From an uncultured Acholeplasmataceae bacterium (GTDB taxonomy: Bacteria > Bacillota_I > Bacilli_A > Acholeplasmatales > Acholeplasmataceae), in the NCBI GenBank assembly GCA_937983315.1, contig CALKAH010000396.1, positions 1 to 5,189 on the forward strand: a stretch of DNA of 5,189 nt. The letters are read 5' to 3'. Positions 1 to 5,189 of the stretch are shown piece by piece; position 1 is the first letter of the stretch, and each line of letters begins with the position of its first letter. The notes below the pieces were generated by a model. It had not been told where the DNA came from, ran no database searches, and was given only the letters and a program-made list of their open reading frames with translations. The translations under genes and the position numbers were made by a program.

Positions 1-46
1 ACCACCGAGATCTACACTCTTTCCCTACACGACGCTCTTCCGATCT
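1..46 (+). other. Illumina TruSeq universal adapter (contamination, not genomic)
   Basis: These 46 bases match, from memory and without a mismatch, the 3' 46 bases of the 58-base Illumina TruSeq universal adapter; only its first 12 bases are absent. The block ends in the standard CTCTTCCGATCT, and genomic sequence begins at 47. It is a library or assembly artefact at the contig end. It also creates a false stop codon (25-27 on the minus strand) and a false C-terminal tail on the nucleoside phosphorylase reading frame. Confidence 0.98.
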
Positions 47-600
47 ATAATACTCGATGCAATAAGCGGAATCACATCCACAGTTGCTGTCACATCACGA
101 AGTGCATAGAGTTTTTTATCTGCAGGCGCAACATCGCCACTTTGACCGACAATCGCAATCCCAATGTCATTGACCTGCTTAATGAACTGATCAACAGGAC
201 GTTCAACTTGGTATCCAGGAATACTTTCTAATTTATCAATGGTACCACCGGTATGACCTAAACCACGTCCACTCATCTTGGCAAATTTAGCACCTAGGCT
301 TGCTAAAAGAGGACCTAAAACAAGCGTGACTTTGTCACCAACGCCACCGGTTGAATGTTTGTCAACTTTGATACCAGGTATTTGACTCAAGTCAATCACA
401 TCACCAGAATCACGCATCGCAAGTGCTAAATAAGTGGCTTCTTGATCGTTCATCTTTTTGAAATAAGTCGCCATTAAAAACGCACTCATCTGATAATCAG
501 GAATTTTCCCTTGAGTATATTGTTGAATGAGTTCATGAATCTCTTGTTGAGTGAGCTCATGACCATCTCGTTTTTTTGTAATCAAATCCACTACATGCAT
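47..600 (-). CDS. pdp: Pyrimidine-nucleoside phosphorylase (PyNP), N-terminal part, 3' end missing
   Basis: PyNP reversibly phosphorolyses uridine, thymidine and deoxyuridine to the free base and (deoxy)ribose-1-phosphate in cytoplasmic pyrimidine salvage. The 184 complete codons cover the alpha domain and the first part of the alpha/beta domain of a protein normally about 433 residues long. Visible motifs are KHSTGGVGD (residues 81-89, phosphate-binding Lys81 and Ser83), the family signature [16 protein letters not shown] (110-125), and [18 protein letters not shown] (167-184) with substrate residues Arg168 and Ser183. The next substrate contact, a Lys near 187, lies past the junction. The start is ATG 600-598 because AAGGAG (616-611) precedes it; the frame is open up to 705 but that extension is intergenic. 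The gene is cut by adapter at 46/47, so the break is technical and not evidence of a pseudogene. The last two genomic bases (AT) would begin a Met codon by comparison with Bacillus Pdp. Thymidine phosphorylase (deoA) is the alternative; the sequence resembles Bacillus Pdp more closely. Confidence 0.95.
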
Positions 601-610
601 ATCATCACGT

Positions 611-616
611 CTCCTT
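611..616 (-). promoter_or_regulatory. Ribosome binding site deciding the pdp start
   Basis: AAGGAG on the minus strand lies 10 nt upstream of the ATG at 600. It fixes the start at the MHVVDLI residues, which align with the N terminus of Bacillus Pdp, and argues against the 35-residue upstream extension. Confidence 0.8.
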
Positions 617-625
617 GGAACTATT

Positions 626-641
626 TTATCATAAATGATAA
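626..641. repeat. Inverted repeat in divergent promoter region, possible operator
   Basis: Perfect 7-bp arms TTATCAT and ATGATAA are separated by AA. The dyad lies in the 91-bp gap between two divergent genes and covers the best -10 candidate for pdp (628-633). Size and placement fit a repressor operator, but the DNA here is very AT-rich, so chance is possible. No specific regulator can be named. Confidence 0.4.
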
Positions 642-655
642 GAATATGATTGAAA
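628..655 (-). promoter_or_regulatory. Candidate sigma-70-type promoter for pdp
   Basis: On the minus strand TTTCAA (655-650) is followed after 16 nt by TATGAT (633-628), a good -10 but a weak -35. Transcription would begin near 621, about 20 nt before the start codon. An alternative pair is TTGTTA (671-666), a 17-nt spacer and CATATT (648-643). The sequence alone does not choose between them. Confidence 0.45.
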
Positions 656-657
656 CA

Positions 658-666
658 TGTTATAAT
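658..666 (+). promoter_or_regulatory. Extended -10 promoter for the histidine phosphatase gene
   Basis: TGTTATAAT is a perfect extended -10 element (TG-N-TATAAT). No convincing -35 lies 16-18 nt upstream, which is common for extended -10 promoters. Transcription would start near 673, giving a leader of about 19 nt that holds a GAGG ribosome binding site (681-684) 7 nt before the ATG at 692. Confidence 0.65.
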
Positions 667-670
667 AACA
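658..670. repeat. 13-bp palindrome over the -10 of the histidine phosphatase gene
   Basis: TGTTAT-A-ATAACA is a perfect inverted repeat with 6-bp arms around one base. It coincides with the extended -10 of the rightward gene and touches the alternative pdp -35. It could be an operator blocking the promoter, but a TATAAT box in AT-rich DNA easily produces such symmetry by chance. Confidence 0.3.
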
Positions 671-691
671 AACGTGAAATGAGGTATTGTC

Positions 692-1261
692 ATGATTTTA
701 TCCATCGTCCGCCATGGACAGACTTACTATAATGCAGCTGGTCTTGTACAGGGAAGAATTGATATTCCTTTAAATGAGAACGGCAAACAACAAGCTAAAG
801 CCCTTGGTGAAGCGCTCAAACAAAGAGGTGAGCATTATGACATCATCATGGCATCCCCACTATCAAGAGCTTATGAAACGGCGAAAATCATCGCTAAAGA
901 GCTTGATTATCATCATTCAATCCTTTTAAATGACCGTTTTGTTGAACGTGATTTCCATCATCTCGATGGAACACCCGTTGAAACAGCGATGCCATTAGTT
1001 CGAAGTAAGAATTATTCACATGGTGCCTATGAAACAGATACGATGCTGATTGAACGGATCAAACGTGCTGCGATGGATCTTTACCACAAATATCATGATC
1101 AATCAATTTTATTGATTGCTCATTCTCATGTCATTAAAGCACTGATGATTTCAGCACATCCTGATCAATATACTTTTGCAGATCTCATCAAACATGCCGA
1201 TGTTATTCACTTTGAAATCACTCAAGATATGATCACAGTCTTAAAAGAAAAAAAGGCTTAA
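692..1261 (+). CDS. Histidine phosphatase family protein (phosphoglycerate mutase-like)
   Basis: This is a 189-residue cytoplasmic protein of the histidine phosphatase (branch 1, PhoE/GpmB-like) superfamily, whose members transfer phosphate through a phospho-histidine intermediate. The RHG motif sits at residues 7-9 with nucleophile His8; Asn14, the SPLSRA segment with Arg59, a candidate acid Glu85 in VERDF, and the second catalytic His144 in IAHSH follow in the normal order. The usual SHGG around the second His is HSHV here. Length and lack of a mutase-type insertion favour a phosphatase over a glycolytic dPGM mutase, but the substrate cannot be read from sequence. GAGG at 681-684 supports the start. 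The gene is divergent from pdp, and its TAA overlaps the plsC stop of the opposite strand by 4 bp. A link to nucleoside salvage (sugar or nucleotide phosphates) is only an inference from position. Confidence 0.9.
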   Translation: MILSIVRHGQTYYNAAGLVQGRIDIPLNENGKQQAKALGEALKQRGEHYDIIMASPLSRAYETAKIIAKELDYHHSILLNDRFVERDFHHLDGTPVETAMPLVRSKNYSHGAYETDTMLIERIKRAAMDLYHKYHDQSILLIAHSHVIKALMISAHPDQYTFADLIKHADVIHFEITQDMITVLKEKKA

Positions 1262-1270
1262 TCAGCCTTT
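1243..1270 (-). terminator. Rho-independent terminator of the pepV-thyA-dfrA-plsC operon
   Basis: On the minus strand a 7-bp perfect stem (AAAGGCT, 1270-1264; AGCCTTT, 1258-1252) encloses a 5-nt loop and runs into a T-rich tract (7 T, C, 4 T; 1254-1243). The plsC stop codon (1260-1258) lies in the loop and the first base of the descending stem. The same hairpin covers the last codons of the rightward histidine phosphatase gene, but on the plus strand it is followed by GTCTCTTG, so termination in that direction should be weak. Confidence 0.75.
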
Positions 1271-2061
1271 GTCTCTTGAACTAAATGATTATTGATTTGA
1301 TGAAACATGAGTTCAGCGACCTCAGCGGTCGTTTTTTCTTTAATATCTTCATAACGTACAACCGGATGTATGACAACATTGATTTTTGAAATACGCCAAG
1401 GTGCACGATGTTTGATTTGAGTTGTTCCTTGAATACTGACAGGAAGCAAGTCAGCACCAGCTTTCATCGCAACCCGATAAGCACCTGCACGCATTGCAAC
1501 CATCTTTTCATCATTGCGATCTTTGATACCACCTTCAGGATAAATGGTCATTGCCATACCTTCTTTGATCACTTTAATCGCATCCACCATGGCACGTGCA
1601 GTGTTTCTGTCACTTGAACGGTCAATTGGAAATGCACCTAAATATTTGAGCCATAATCCAATCAGAGGTGCTTTATATACACTCATCTTTGGTGTAAATG
1701 TTGTTGGGCGTTTCATAAACTCAAAGACAATAAAGGGATCAGCATAAGACTTGTGATTTGCAAATACGCATAAAAGACCATCCTTGGGGATGTTTTCTTT
1801 TCCTTTGACATCTATCTTTAGCCGCATAAAAAAGATAACAAGCCAATGACTTGTACTACGTGTGATGTAATACTTGTATGGGTTAGTAACTTTGGTCCAC
1901 TTCATGTATGGGAAATGCAAGAGAATAAAGAGAACGGTTGCGATAAAACTCACAACTGCACCTGTGAGTACCCACAAGATGATCCAAAATCCGGATGCAA
2001 CTTGAACACTCATGATGTATACATAGAGACCCCAAAAAAGGAGATAAAGGAGCGAGATCAT
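1258..2061 (-). CDS. plsC: 1-acyl-sn-glycerol-3-phosphate acyltransferase (PlsC family)
   Basis: PlsC adds a second acyl chain to lysophosphatidic acid to form phosphatidic acid, at the cytoplasmic membrane. The 267-residue protein begins with two hydrophobic segments (about 4-18 and 23-50), then a PlsC domain. Motif I is NHKSYAD (102-108, catalytic His103 and Asp108), motif II GAFPIDR (142-148), motif III YPEGG (174-178) and motif IV LLPVSIQGT (205-213). Motif III usually reads FPEGT, so the Gly for Thr is a variant; the key Glu is present. The ATG at 2061 overlaps the dfrA stop as ATGA, and AAAGGAAG (2074-2067) lies just upstream, which indicates translational coupling as last gene of the operon. 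The family also contains acyltransferases of other specificity, so the substrate is assigned by family. Confidence 0.9.
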   Translation of the reverse strand: MISLLYLLFWGLYVYIMSVQVASGFWIILWVLTGAVVSFIATVLFILLHFPYMKWTKVTNPYKYYITRSTSHWLVIFFMRLKIDVKGKENIPKDGLLCVFANHKSYADPFIVFEFMKRPTTFTPKMSVYKAPLIGLWLKYLGAFPIDRSSDRNTARAMVDAIKVIKEGMAMTIYPEGGIKDRNDEKMVAMRAGAYRVAMKAGADLLPVSIQGTTQIKHRAPWRISKINVVIHPVVRYEDIKEKTTAEVAELMFHQINNHLVQETKAD

Positions 2062-2531
2062 GATGTCTTCCTTTCATAAACCGCGAAAATAAGTCCTTCT
2101 TCCATCGTCTTTTCAATCAGTTGAAATGACGATAAGTCAAAAGGCGGAAAGAATACATTGCCTTCATGTCTGTTAAGGACAAAGGTGATATAAAGTCGAT
2201 GTGCATAAGGTAAAGCAAGTTGATAGATGGTTTTTCCACCGATGACAAAGAGGTCACCCTGATAGGTGGATAGAAATCCATGTAAATCTTTGACGAGTGT
2301 AGCGTCGGGATAACGAGTTTCAATCAAGTTAGCGACATAGTTTTTTGCAAATGGTAATGGCTTTGTCTTATAATAACTTTTCAATGACTGATAGGTCATA
2401 TCACCCATCAACACCGCATGATCTTTTGTGTGCGCTTTAAAATATTGAAGATCTTTAGGGTAATGCCATGGAAGTACATTATCTTTTCCAATCAACCAGT
2501 TTTCATCCATAGCCCAAATCAGTGAAATCAT
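2058..2531 (-). CDS. dfrA: Dihydrofolate reductase
   Basis: DHFR reduces dihydrofolate to tetrahydrofolate with NADPH, recycling the dihydrofolate made by the adjacent thymidylate synthase. At 157 residues it has the normal chromosomal length. Seen are the A-x-D-x(4)-IG N terminus (7-15), [12 protein letters not shown] (20-31) with substrate Asp27 and Phe31, the dinucleotide segment VIGGKTIY (96-103), and LYITFV (113-118) with the conserved Thr116. Unusual: where E. coli DHFR has MGRHT and PLPGRKN, this protein has MGDMT (42-46) and PLPFAKN (58-64). It thus lacks the Arg that contacts the NADPH 2'-phosphate and the Arg57 that binds the folate glutamate carboxylate. The start ATG overlaps the thyA stop (ATGA), with a modest AGGTGG at 2542-2537, suggesting coupling. 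Operon pairing with thyA strongly supports a folate-cycle role despite the substitutions. Confidence 0.93.
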   Translation of the reverse strand: MISLIWAMDENWLIGKDNVLPWHYPKDLQYFKAHTKDHAVLMGDMTYQSLKSYYKTKPLPFAKNYVANLIETRYPDATLVKDLHGFLSTYQGDLFVIGGKTIYQLALPYAHRLYITFVLNRHEGNVFFPPFDLSSFQLIEKTMEEGLIFAVYERKTS

Positions 2532-3394
2532 ATGGCCACCTGCCCTTTGATTGCGGGATAAGGATCATATTCTTTCAACTCAAAATCTTCAAATGTAAAA
2601 TCGAAAAGAGATTTCACGTTCGGGTTGAGTACCATGATTGGTCGTTTCCGAGGTGTTCGTGTCAACTGCAATTTAACCTGGTCAAGATGATTTTGATAGA
2701 TATGAGCATCTCCTAACGTATGAACAAATTCACCTGGTTTAAGATTGGTCACTTGCGCCACCATCATGAGGAGTAGAGCATAACTTGCGATATTGAAAGG
2801 GACTCCCAAAAAGATATCTGCACTGCGTTGATAGAGTTGTAGAGATAGCTTGCCATCAGCAACATAAAATTGAATCAAGGTGTGGCAAGGAGGAAGTGCC
2901 ATATGTTTGATCTCAGCAGGATTCCAAGCACTTAGAATCATGCGTCTTGAATTCGGATTGTTTTTGATTTCATCTAAGATAAATTGCAACTGATCAACGC
3001 CATTAAAGTTGCGCCATTGCGCACCATATACAGGTCCAAGATCGCCATGATTTTTCGCAAACTCAGCATCGGTTTTAATCTTTTGAATATAGTCATCCAT
3101 GGATTCTCCCTGATAGTCAGATGACCGTTTAAAGGCTTCATAGGGCCATTCATTCCAAATACGAACATCGTGATCAACTAAGTACTTGATGTTGGTATCT
3201 CCCTTAATGAACCATAAGAGTTCATGGATAATTGATTTAAGATGAACCTTTTTTGTGGTGAGTAAAGGAAATCCATCTTCAAGATTATAACGCATTTGAT
3301 AGCCAAAAACACTGTAGGTTCCTGTCTTTGTACGATCCATTTTAAACGTGCCATGATCTAAAACATGTTGGCACAATTCCAAATAAGGTTTCAT
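2528..3394 (-). CDS. thyA: Thymidylate synthase ThyA
   Basis: ThyA methylates dUMP to dTMP with 5,10-methylenetetrahydrofolate, producing dihydrofolate. The 288-residue protein has all expected active-site elements: Arg21 in the RTKTGT loop, Arg149-Arg150, catalytic Cys170 in [19 protein letters not shown] (189-201) with the dUMP contacts, His231 and Tyr233 in HIYQNH, and a C-terminal IKGQVAI closing the active site. Compared with the 264-residue E. coli enzyme it carries about 24 extra residues between NEWPYEAF and [10 protein letters not shown] (roughly 88-115). The insertion sits where the Lactobacillus casei enzyme (316 residues) has a longer one. GGAGG-type sequence CAGGAGG (3406-3400) lies 5 nt before the ATG and immediately after the pepV stop; the 12-nt gap indicates cotranscription. 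Its TGA overlaps the dfrA start. Confidence 0.98.
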   Translation of the reverse strand: MKPYLELCQHVLDHGTFKMDRTKTGTYSVFGYQMRYNLEDGFPLLTTKKVHLKSIIHELLWFIKGDTNIKYLVDHDVRIWNEWPYEAFKRSSDYQGESMDDYIQKIKTDAEFAKNHGDLGPVYGAQWRNFNGVDQLQFILDEIKNNPNSRRMILSAWNPAEIKHMALPPCHTLIQFYVADGKLSLQLYQRSADIFLGVPFNIASYALLLMMVAQVTNLKPGEFVHTLGDAHIYQNHLDQVKLQLTRTPRKRPIMVLNPNVKSLFDFTFEDFELKEYDPYPAIKGQVAI

Positions 3395-3406
3395 AAGAAC
3401 CTCCTG

Positions 3407-4786
3407 TTATTTTGCGAGTTCGTAGAGTGCTTCTGTGTAAATAATGGTTGCTAAAAGTAAATCATCAATGCCGATAAATTCATTTTTTTGATGAATAAAT
3501 GTGGGTTTGTCTAAGAAATGTGGACCAAATGCAACACAGTTTGGCATGGCACGTGCAAACGTACCTCCACCAATGTTGATCGGTTTTGCTTCTTGATCAT
3601 TGGTGTGCTTCTTGTAAACACCCATTAATGTTTTCACTAAATCTGAATTCGGATCTTTATAGAGTAAAGCTTGATGTTTGTCAACCTTCACGGTTGCACC
3701 AAAAGGTTTAAATGCTTTTTTCAATGTCTCAACGACTTGATCAAAGGAAACATTGTTGGGATATCTTAAGTTCAAATGGAATTGATAATGACCCTTTTCA
3801 CCAATAAGAACACCAACATTATTGGTGAGTGGTCCCATTTCTTGATCTGTATAGGCAACACCTAGTTTAACACCATGATAATCATCAAGTAAAAGTTTTT
3901 CATAGGCTTCAAGCATCTGACCTCCGAGCTTTTCTTCCAAGAGGAAATGCATCAAACGATCAATGGCATTTTCACCAAATTGAGGTGTGGAACCATGAGC
4001 ACTCTTACCCACGACTTTAATGAAGATATGTTGGTCCTTCTTCTCAGCTGTTCCTTCATATCCATGCTTAGTGAGATATGCTTTAAATGACTTGATATAA
4101 TCTTTTGATGGTTGAAGTAATGCTGATGCATAATCTGGAACCATGTTGTCTCTAAAACCACCATGGATTTCAATGACATCTTTTGCATCGATTTTTCCTT
4201 CAACAAAAAGCCGTGAAATGCCTTTTTCTGCATAAATTAAGGGGAAATCGGCATCAGGAATAAATCCAGAAACGGGCGCTTCAGGATATACGCTGAAATA
4301 ATGTCTGACGCAACGCCATGCTGTTTCTTCATCATTACCTAAAATCAATTTGACGCGCTTTGTTAAAGGTACACCAATTTCATGGAGAATCTTCATCGCA
4401 TAATAGGCAGCAATCGTGGGTCCTTTATCATCTTCAGTTCCACGTCCATACATCTTACCATCATGAATTTCTGCACCATATGGAGGATATGTCCAATCAT
4501 TACCTGCAGGAACCACATCAAGATGACCGATGATCCCTACAAAGTCTTTTTGTGTTCCCATTTCAATATGACCTGCATAACCATCGAGATTGATCGTAGA
4601 AAAACCATCACGTTGACCAAGTTTTAACATATACTCCAATGCTTCTTTGGTTCCTTCACCAAAAGGAGCACCTTTACGTTTGGGATCAAATGTCGTCAAT
4701 TCTGAGTTGATTTGAATTAAGCGTTGTAAATCAAGGATCAATTGATCCTTACGTTTCATCACTTCTTGTTTAAAGTTAATTGTCAT
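3407..4786 (-). CDS. pepV: Dipeptidase PepV-like, M20 family metallopeptidase
   Basis: PepV is a cytoplasmic di-zinc aminopeptidase-type dipeptidase that releases amino acids from dipeptides with varied N termini. The 459-residue length fits the family (about 460-470). Metal and catalytic motifs appear in order: GHLDVVP (87-93, His88 ligand, Asp90), GRGTEDDKGP (114-123, bridging Asp120), NDEETAW (151-157, Glu153 and Glu154), PDADFPL (177-183, Asp178) and the C-terminal FIHQKNEF (430-437, His432). SAHGST (262-267) belongs to the lid domain and may contribute to the partner site. The ATG at 4786 is chosen because AAAGGAG (4802-4796) sits 9 nt upstream; an in-frame GTG at 4816 lies against the terminator and upstream of that site. 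It is the first gene of the pepV-thyA-dfrA-plsC operon. A related M20 carboxypeptidase or Sapep-like peptidase is possible, but PepV fits best. Confidence 0.93.
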   Translation of the reverse strand: MTINFKQEVMKRKDQLILDLQRLIQINSELTTFDPKRKGAPFGEGTKEALEYMLKLGQRDGFSTINLDGYAGHIEMGTQKDFVGIIGHLDVVPAGNDWTYPPYGAEIHDGKMYGRGTEDDKGPTIAAYYAMKILHEIGVPLTKRVKLILGNDEETAWRCVRHYFSVYPEAPVSGFIPDADFPLIYAEKGISRLFVEGKIDAKDVIEIHGGFRDNMVPDYASALLQPSKDYIKSFKAYLTKHGYEGTAEKKDQHIFIKVVGKSAHGSTPQFGENAIDRLMHFLLEEKLGGQMLEAYEKLLLDDYHGVKLGVAYTDQEMGPLTNNVGVLIGEKGHYQFHLNLRYPNNVSFDQVVETLKKAFKPFGATVKVDKHQALLYKDPNSDLVKTLMGVYKKHTNDQEAKPINIGGGTFARAMPNCVAFGPHFLDKPTFIHQKNEFIGIDDLLLATIIYTEALYELAK

Positions 4787-4795
4787 ACTTATCAT

Positions 4796-4802
4796 CTCCT
4801 TT
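4796..4802 (-). promoter_or_regulatory. Ribosome binding site deciding the pepV start
   Basis: AAAGGAG lies 9 nt upstream of the ATG at 4786. It excludes the in-frame GTG at 4816, which lies upstream of it, and the ATG at 4795, which directly abuts it. Confidence 0.85.
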
Positions 4803-4806
4803 CTCC

Positions 4807-4835
4807 ATTTTAGCACAAAAAAAGACGGACACCAA
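4807..4835 (-). promoter_or_regulatory. Weak candidate promoter for the pepV operon
   Basis: On the minus strand TTGGTG (4835-4830), a 17-nt spacer and TAAAAT (4812-4807) with an upstream TG (extended -10) resemble a sigma-70 promoter. It is embedded in the preceding terminator, and the predicted start near 4800 would fall inside the ribosome binding site and leave a leader of about 15 nt. The operon needs a promoter after this terminator unless read-through supplies it, but this candidate is doubtful. Confidence 0.3.
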
Positions 4836-4850
4836 TTGTGACCGCCTTTT
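4817..4850 (-). terminator. Rho-independent terminator of the DUF4097-type gene
   Basis: On the minus strand arms of 13 nt (4850-4838 and 4832-4820) pair with one G-U and one T-T mismatch around a 5-nt loop (CAATT on the plus strand). The 3' arm runs into seven T (4823-4817). It starts 20 nt past the stop codon of the leftward gene at 4871 and separates that gene from the pepV operon. Confidence 0.88.
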
Positions 4851-4870
4851 ATGTGAAAATTCGTTAGACC

Positions 4871-5189
4871 TTAATTTGTTGTATTAATGGTGATGTTACC
4901 GGTGCTCACTTCAACCTTGATCAGAACCGATCCTGTTGTCGTGCTATGACGATCACCTTGATTGGCACCATCGACACGAATCGTACCAGTTGATGTTCTT
5001 AAATCATAGCGATAATCTCCTAGTGTTGTTGATGTAAAATCAACATCACCAGTTGATGAAGATAAGTCAAATGATGATGCAACCGTATCAGTGATGTTGA
5101 TATCACCGGTTGATGTATGGATATCAACACCTCTAGTAAAGGATGAATCGGTAACCGTAACGCGTCCGGTATCAACGGATGCTTCAAGT
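4871..5189 (-). CDS. DUF4097-type putative adhesin, C-terminal fragment (runs off window)
   Basis: The frame is open from the right edge to TAA at 4873-4871, giving 105 residues of a C terminus; the start lies outside the window. It consists of tandem beta-strand units with a recurring [TS]STG[DT] turn: HTSTGDINI (25-33), SSTGDVDF (44-51), RTSTGTIRV (64-72), TTTGSVLI (83-90) and VSTGNITI (94-101). Hydrophobic residues alternate and Asp, Thr and Ser are abundant. This is the right-handed beta-solenoid style of DUF4097 (putative adhesin) proteins, which in Bacillota often have an N-terminal membrane anchor and lie beside PadR-type regulators and DUF1700 membrane proteins; none of that can be seen here. 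Its biochemical role is unknown. A strong terminator follows, so it is not part of the pepV operon. Confidence 0.8.
   Translation of the reverse strand, partial: LEASVDTGRVTVTDSSFTRGVDIHTSTGDINITDTVASSFDLSSSTGDVDFTSTTLGDYRYDLRTSTGTIRVDGANQGDRHSTTTGSVLIKVEVSTGNITINTTN

Noticed and set aside
25..46. C-terminal residues and stop codon of the pdp reading frame
   Set aside because: They are encoded by adapter sequence, not by the genome; the gene is open at 47.
601..705. A 35-residue N-terminal extension of the pdp product
   Set aside because: It covers the promoter region, contains the AAGGAG binding site, overlaps the start of the divergent gene, and has no counterpart in the Pdp family.
511..732. 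Plus-strand 73-codon frame
   Set aside because: It is antisense to pdp and out of frame with the start of the histidine phosphatase, has no clear ribosome binding site, and its product resembles nothing known.
1846..2116. Overlapping frames on both strands across the plsC/dfrA junction
   Set aside because: These are shadows of plsC and dfrA, whose frames hold recognisable family motifs and good start signals.
2380..2420. dfrA as an acquired trimethoprim-resistance gene
   Set aside because: The residue changes are unusual, but the gene is tightly coupled to thyA and plsC with no mobile-element signs, so a native chromosomal gene is far more likely.
3952..4233. 93-codon minus-strand frame inside pepV
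   Set aside because: It is an alternative frame of pepV with no independent start signal or domain.
4787..4816. GTG start at 4816 for pepV, adding 10 residues
   Set aside because: It lies directly after the terminator T-tract and upstream of the AAAGGAG site that correctly positions the ATG at 4786.
4851..4870. Possible small RNA or riboswitch between the DUF4097-type gene and pepV
   Set aside because: The 84-bp gap is explained by a terminator, a possible promoter and a ribosome binding site; there is no room for a known riboswitch.

Overview
The window looks like the end of an assembled contig from a low-GC, Gram-positive-type bacterium (Bacillota). The evidence is AT-rich DNA, strong AGGAGG-like ribosome binding sites, a PyNP-type pyrimidine-nucleoside phosphorylase, a PepV-type dipeptidase and a thymidylate synthase with a Lactobacillus-like insertion. 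TGA is used as a stop (thyA, dfrA) and TGG encodes Trp, so the standard bacterial code applies. An Erysipelotrichia-like or related lineage is possible, but that is only an impression from protein style.

Layout, left to right. Positions 1-46 are not genomic: they match the Illumina TruSeq universal adapter. From 47 to 600 (minus) lies the 5' part of a pyrimidine-nucleoside phosphorylase gene, cut by the adapter junction. A 91-bp divergent intergenic region (601-691) carries promoter-like elements and two short inverted repeats. A histidine-phosphatase (phosphoglycerate-mutase-like) gene then runs rightward at 692-1261. It meets tail to tail, with a 4-bp overlap, a leftward four-gene operon: pepV (3407-4786), thyA (2528-3394), dfrA (2058-2531) and plsC (1258-2061). 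A 12-nt gap separates pepV and thyA, and ATGA stop/start overlaps join thyA-dfrA and dfrA-plsC. The operon ends in a hairpin plus U-tract that contains the plsC stop codon. Upstream of pepV, another strong terminator (4817-4850) closes a leftward gene whose last 105 codons (4871-5189) encode an STG-repeat, DUF4097-type putative adhesin.

Functional theme: ThyA makes dTMP from dUMP while oxidising methylene-tetrahydrofolate to dihydrofolate, and DHFR regenerates tetrahydrofolate, so the thyA-dfrA pair is a textbook thymidylate module. The truncated phosphorylase belongs to pyrimidine-nucleoside salvage. PepV (dipeptide hydrolysis) and PlsC (phosphatidic acid synthesis) are housekeeping genes that share the operon without an obvious metabolic link.

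I see no new biological system, mobile element, CRISPR array or RNA gene. The main points are the adapter contamination at the left end, a DHFR lacking several usually conserved cofactor- and folate-contacting residues, and the compact stop/terminator arrangement at 1243-1270.
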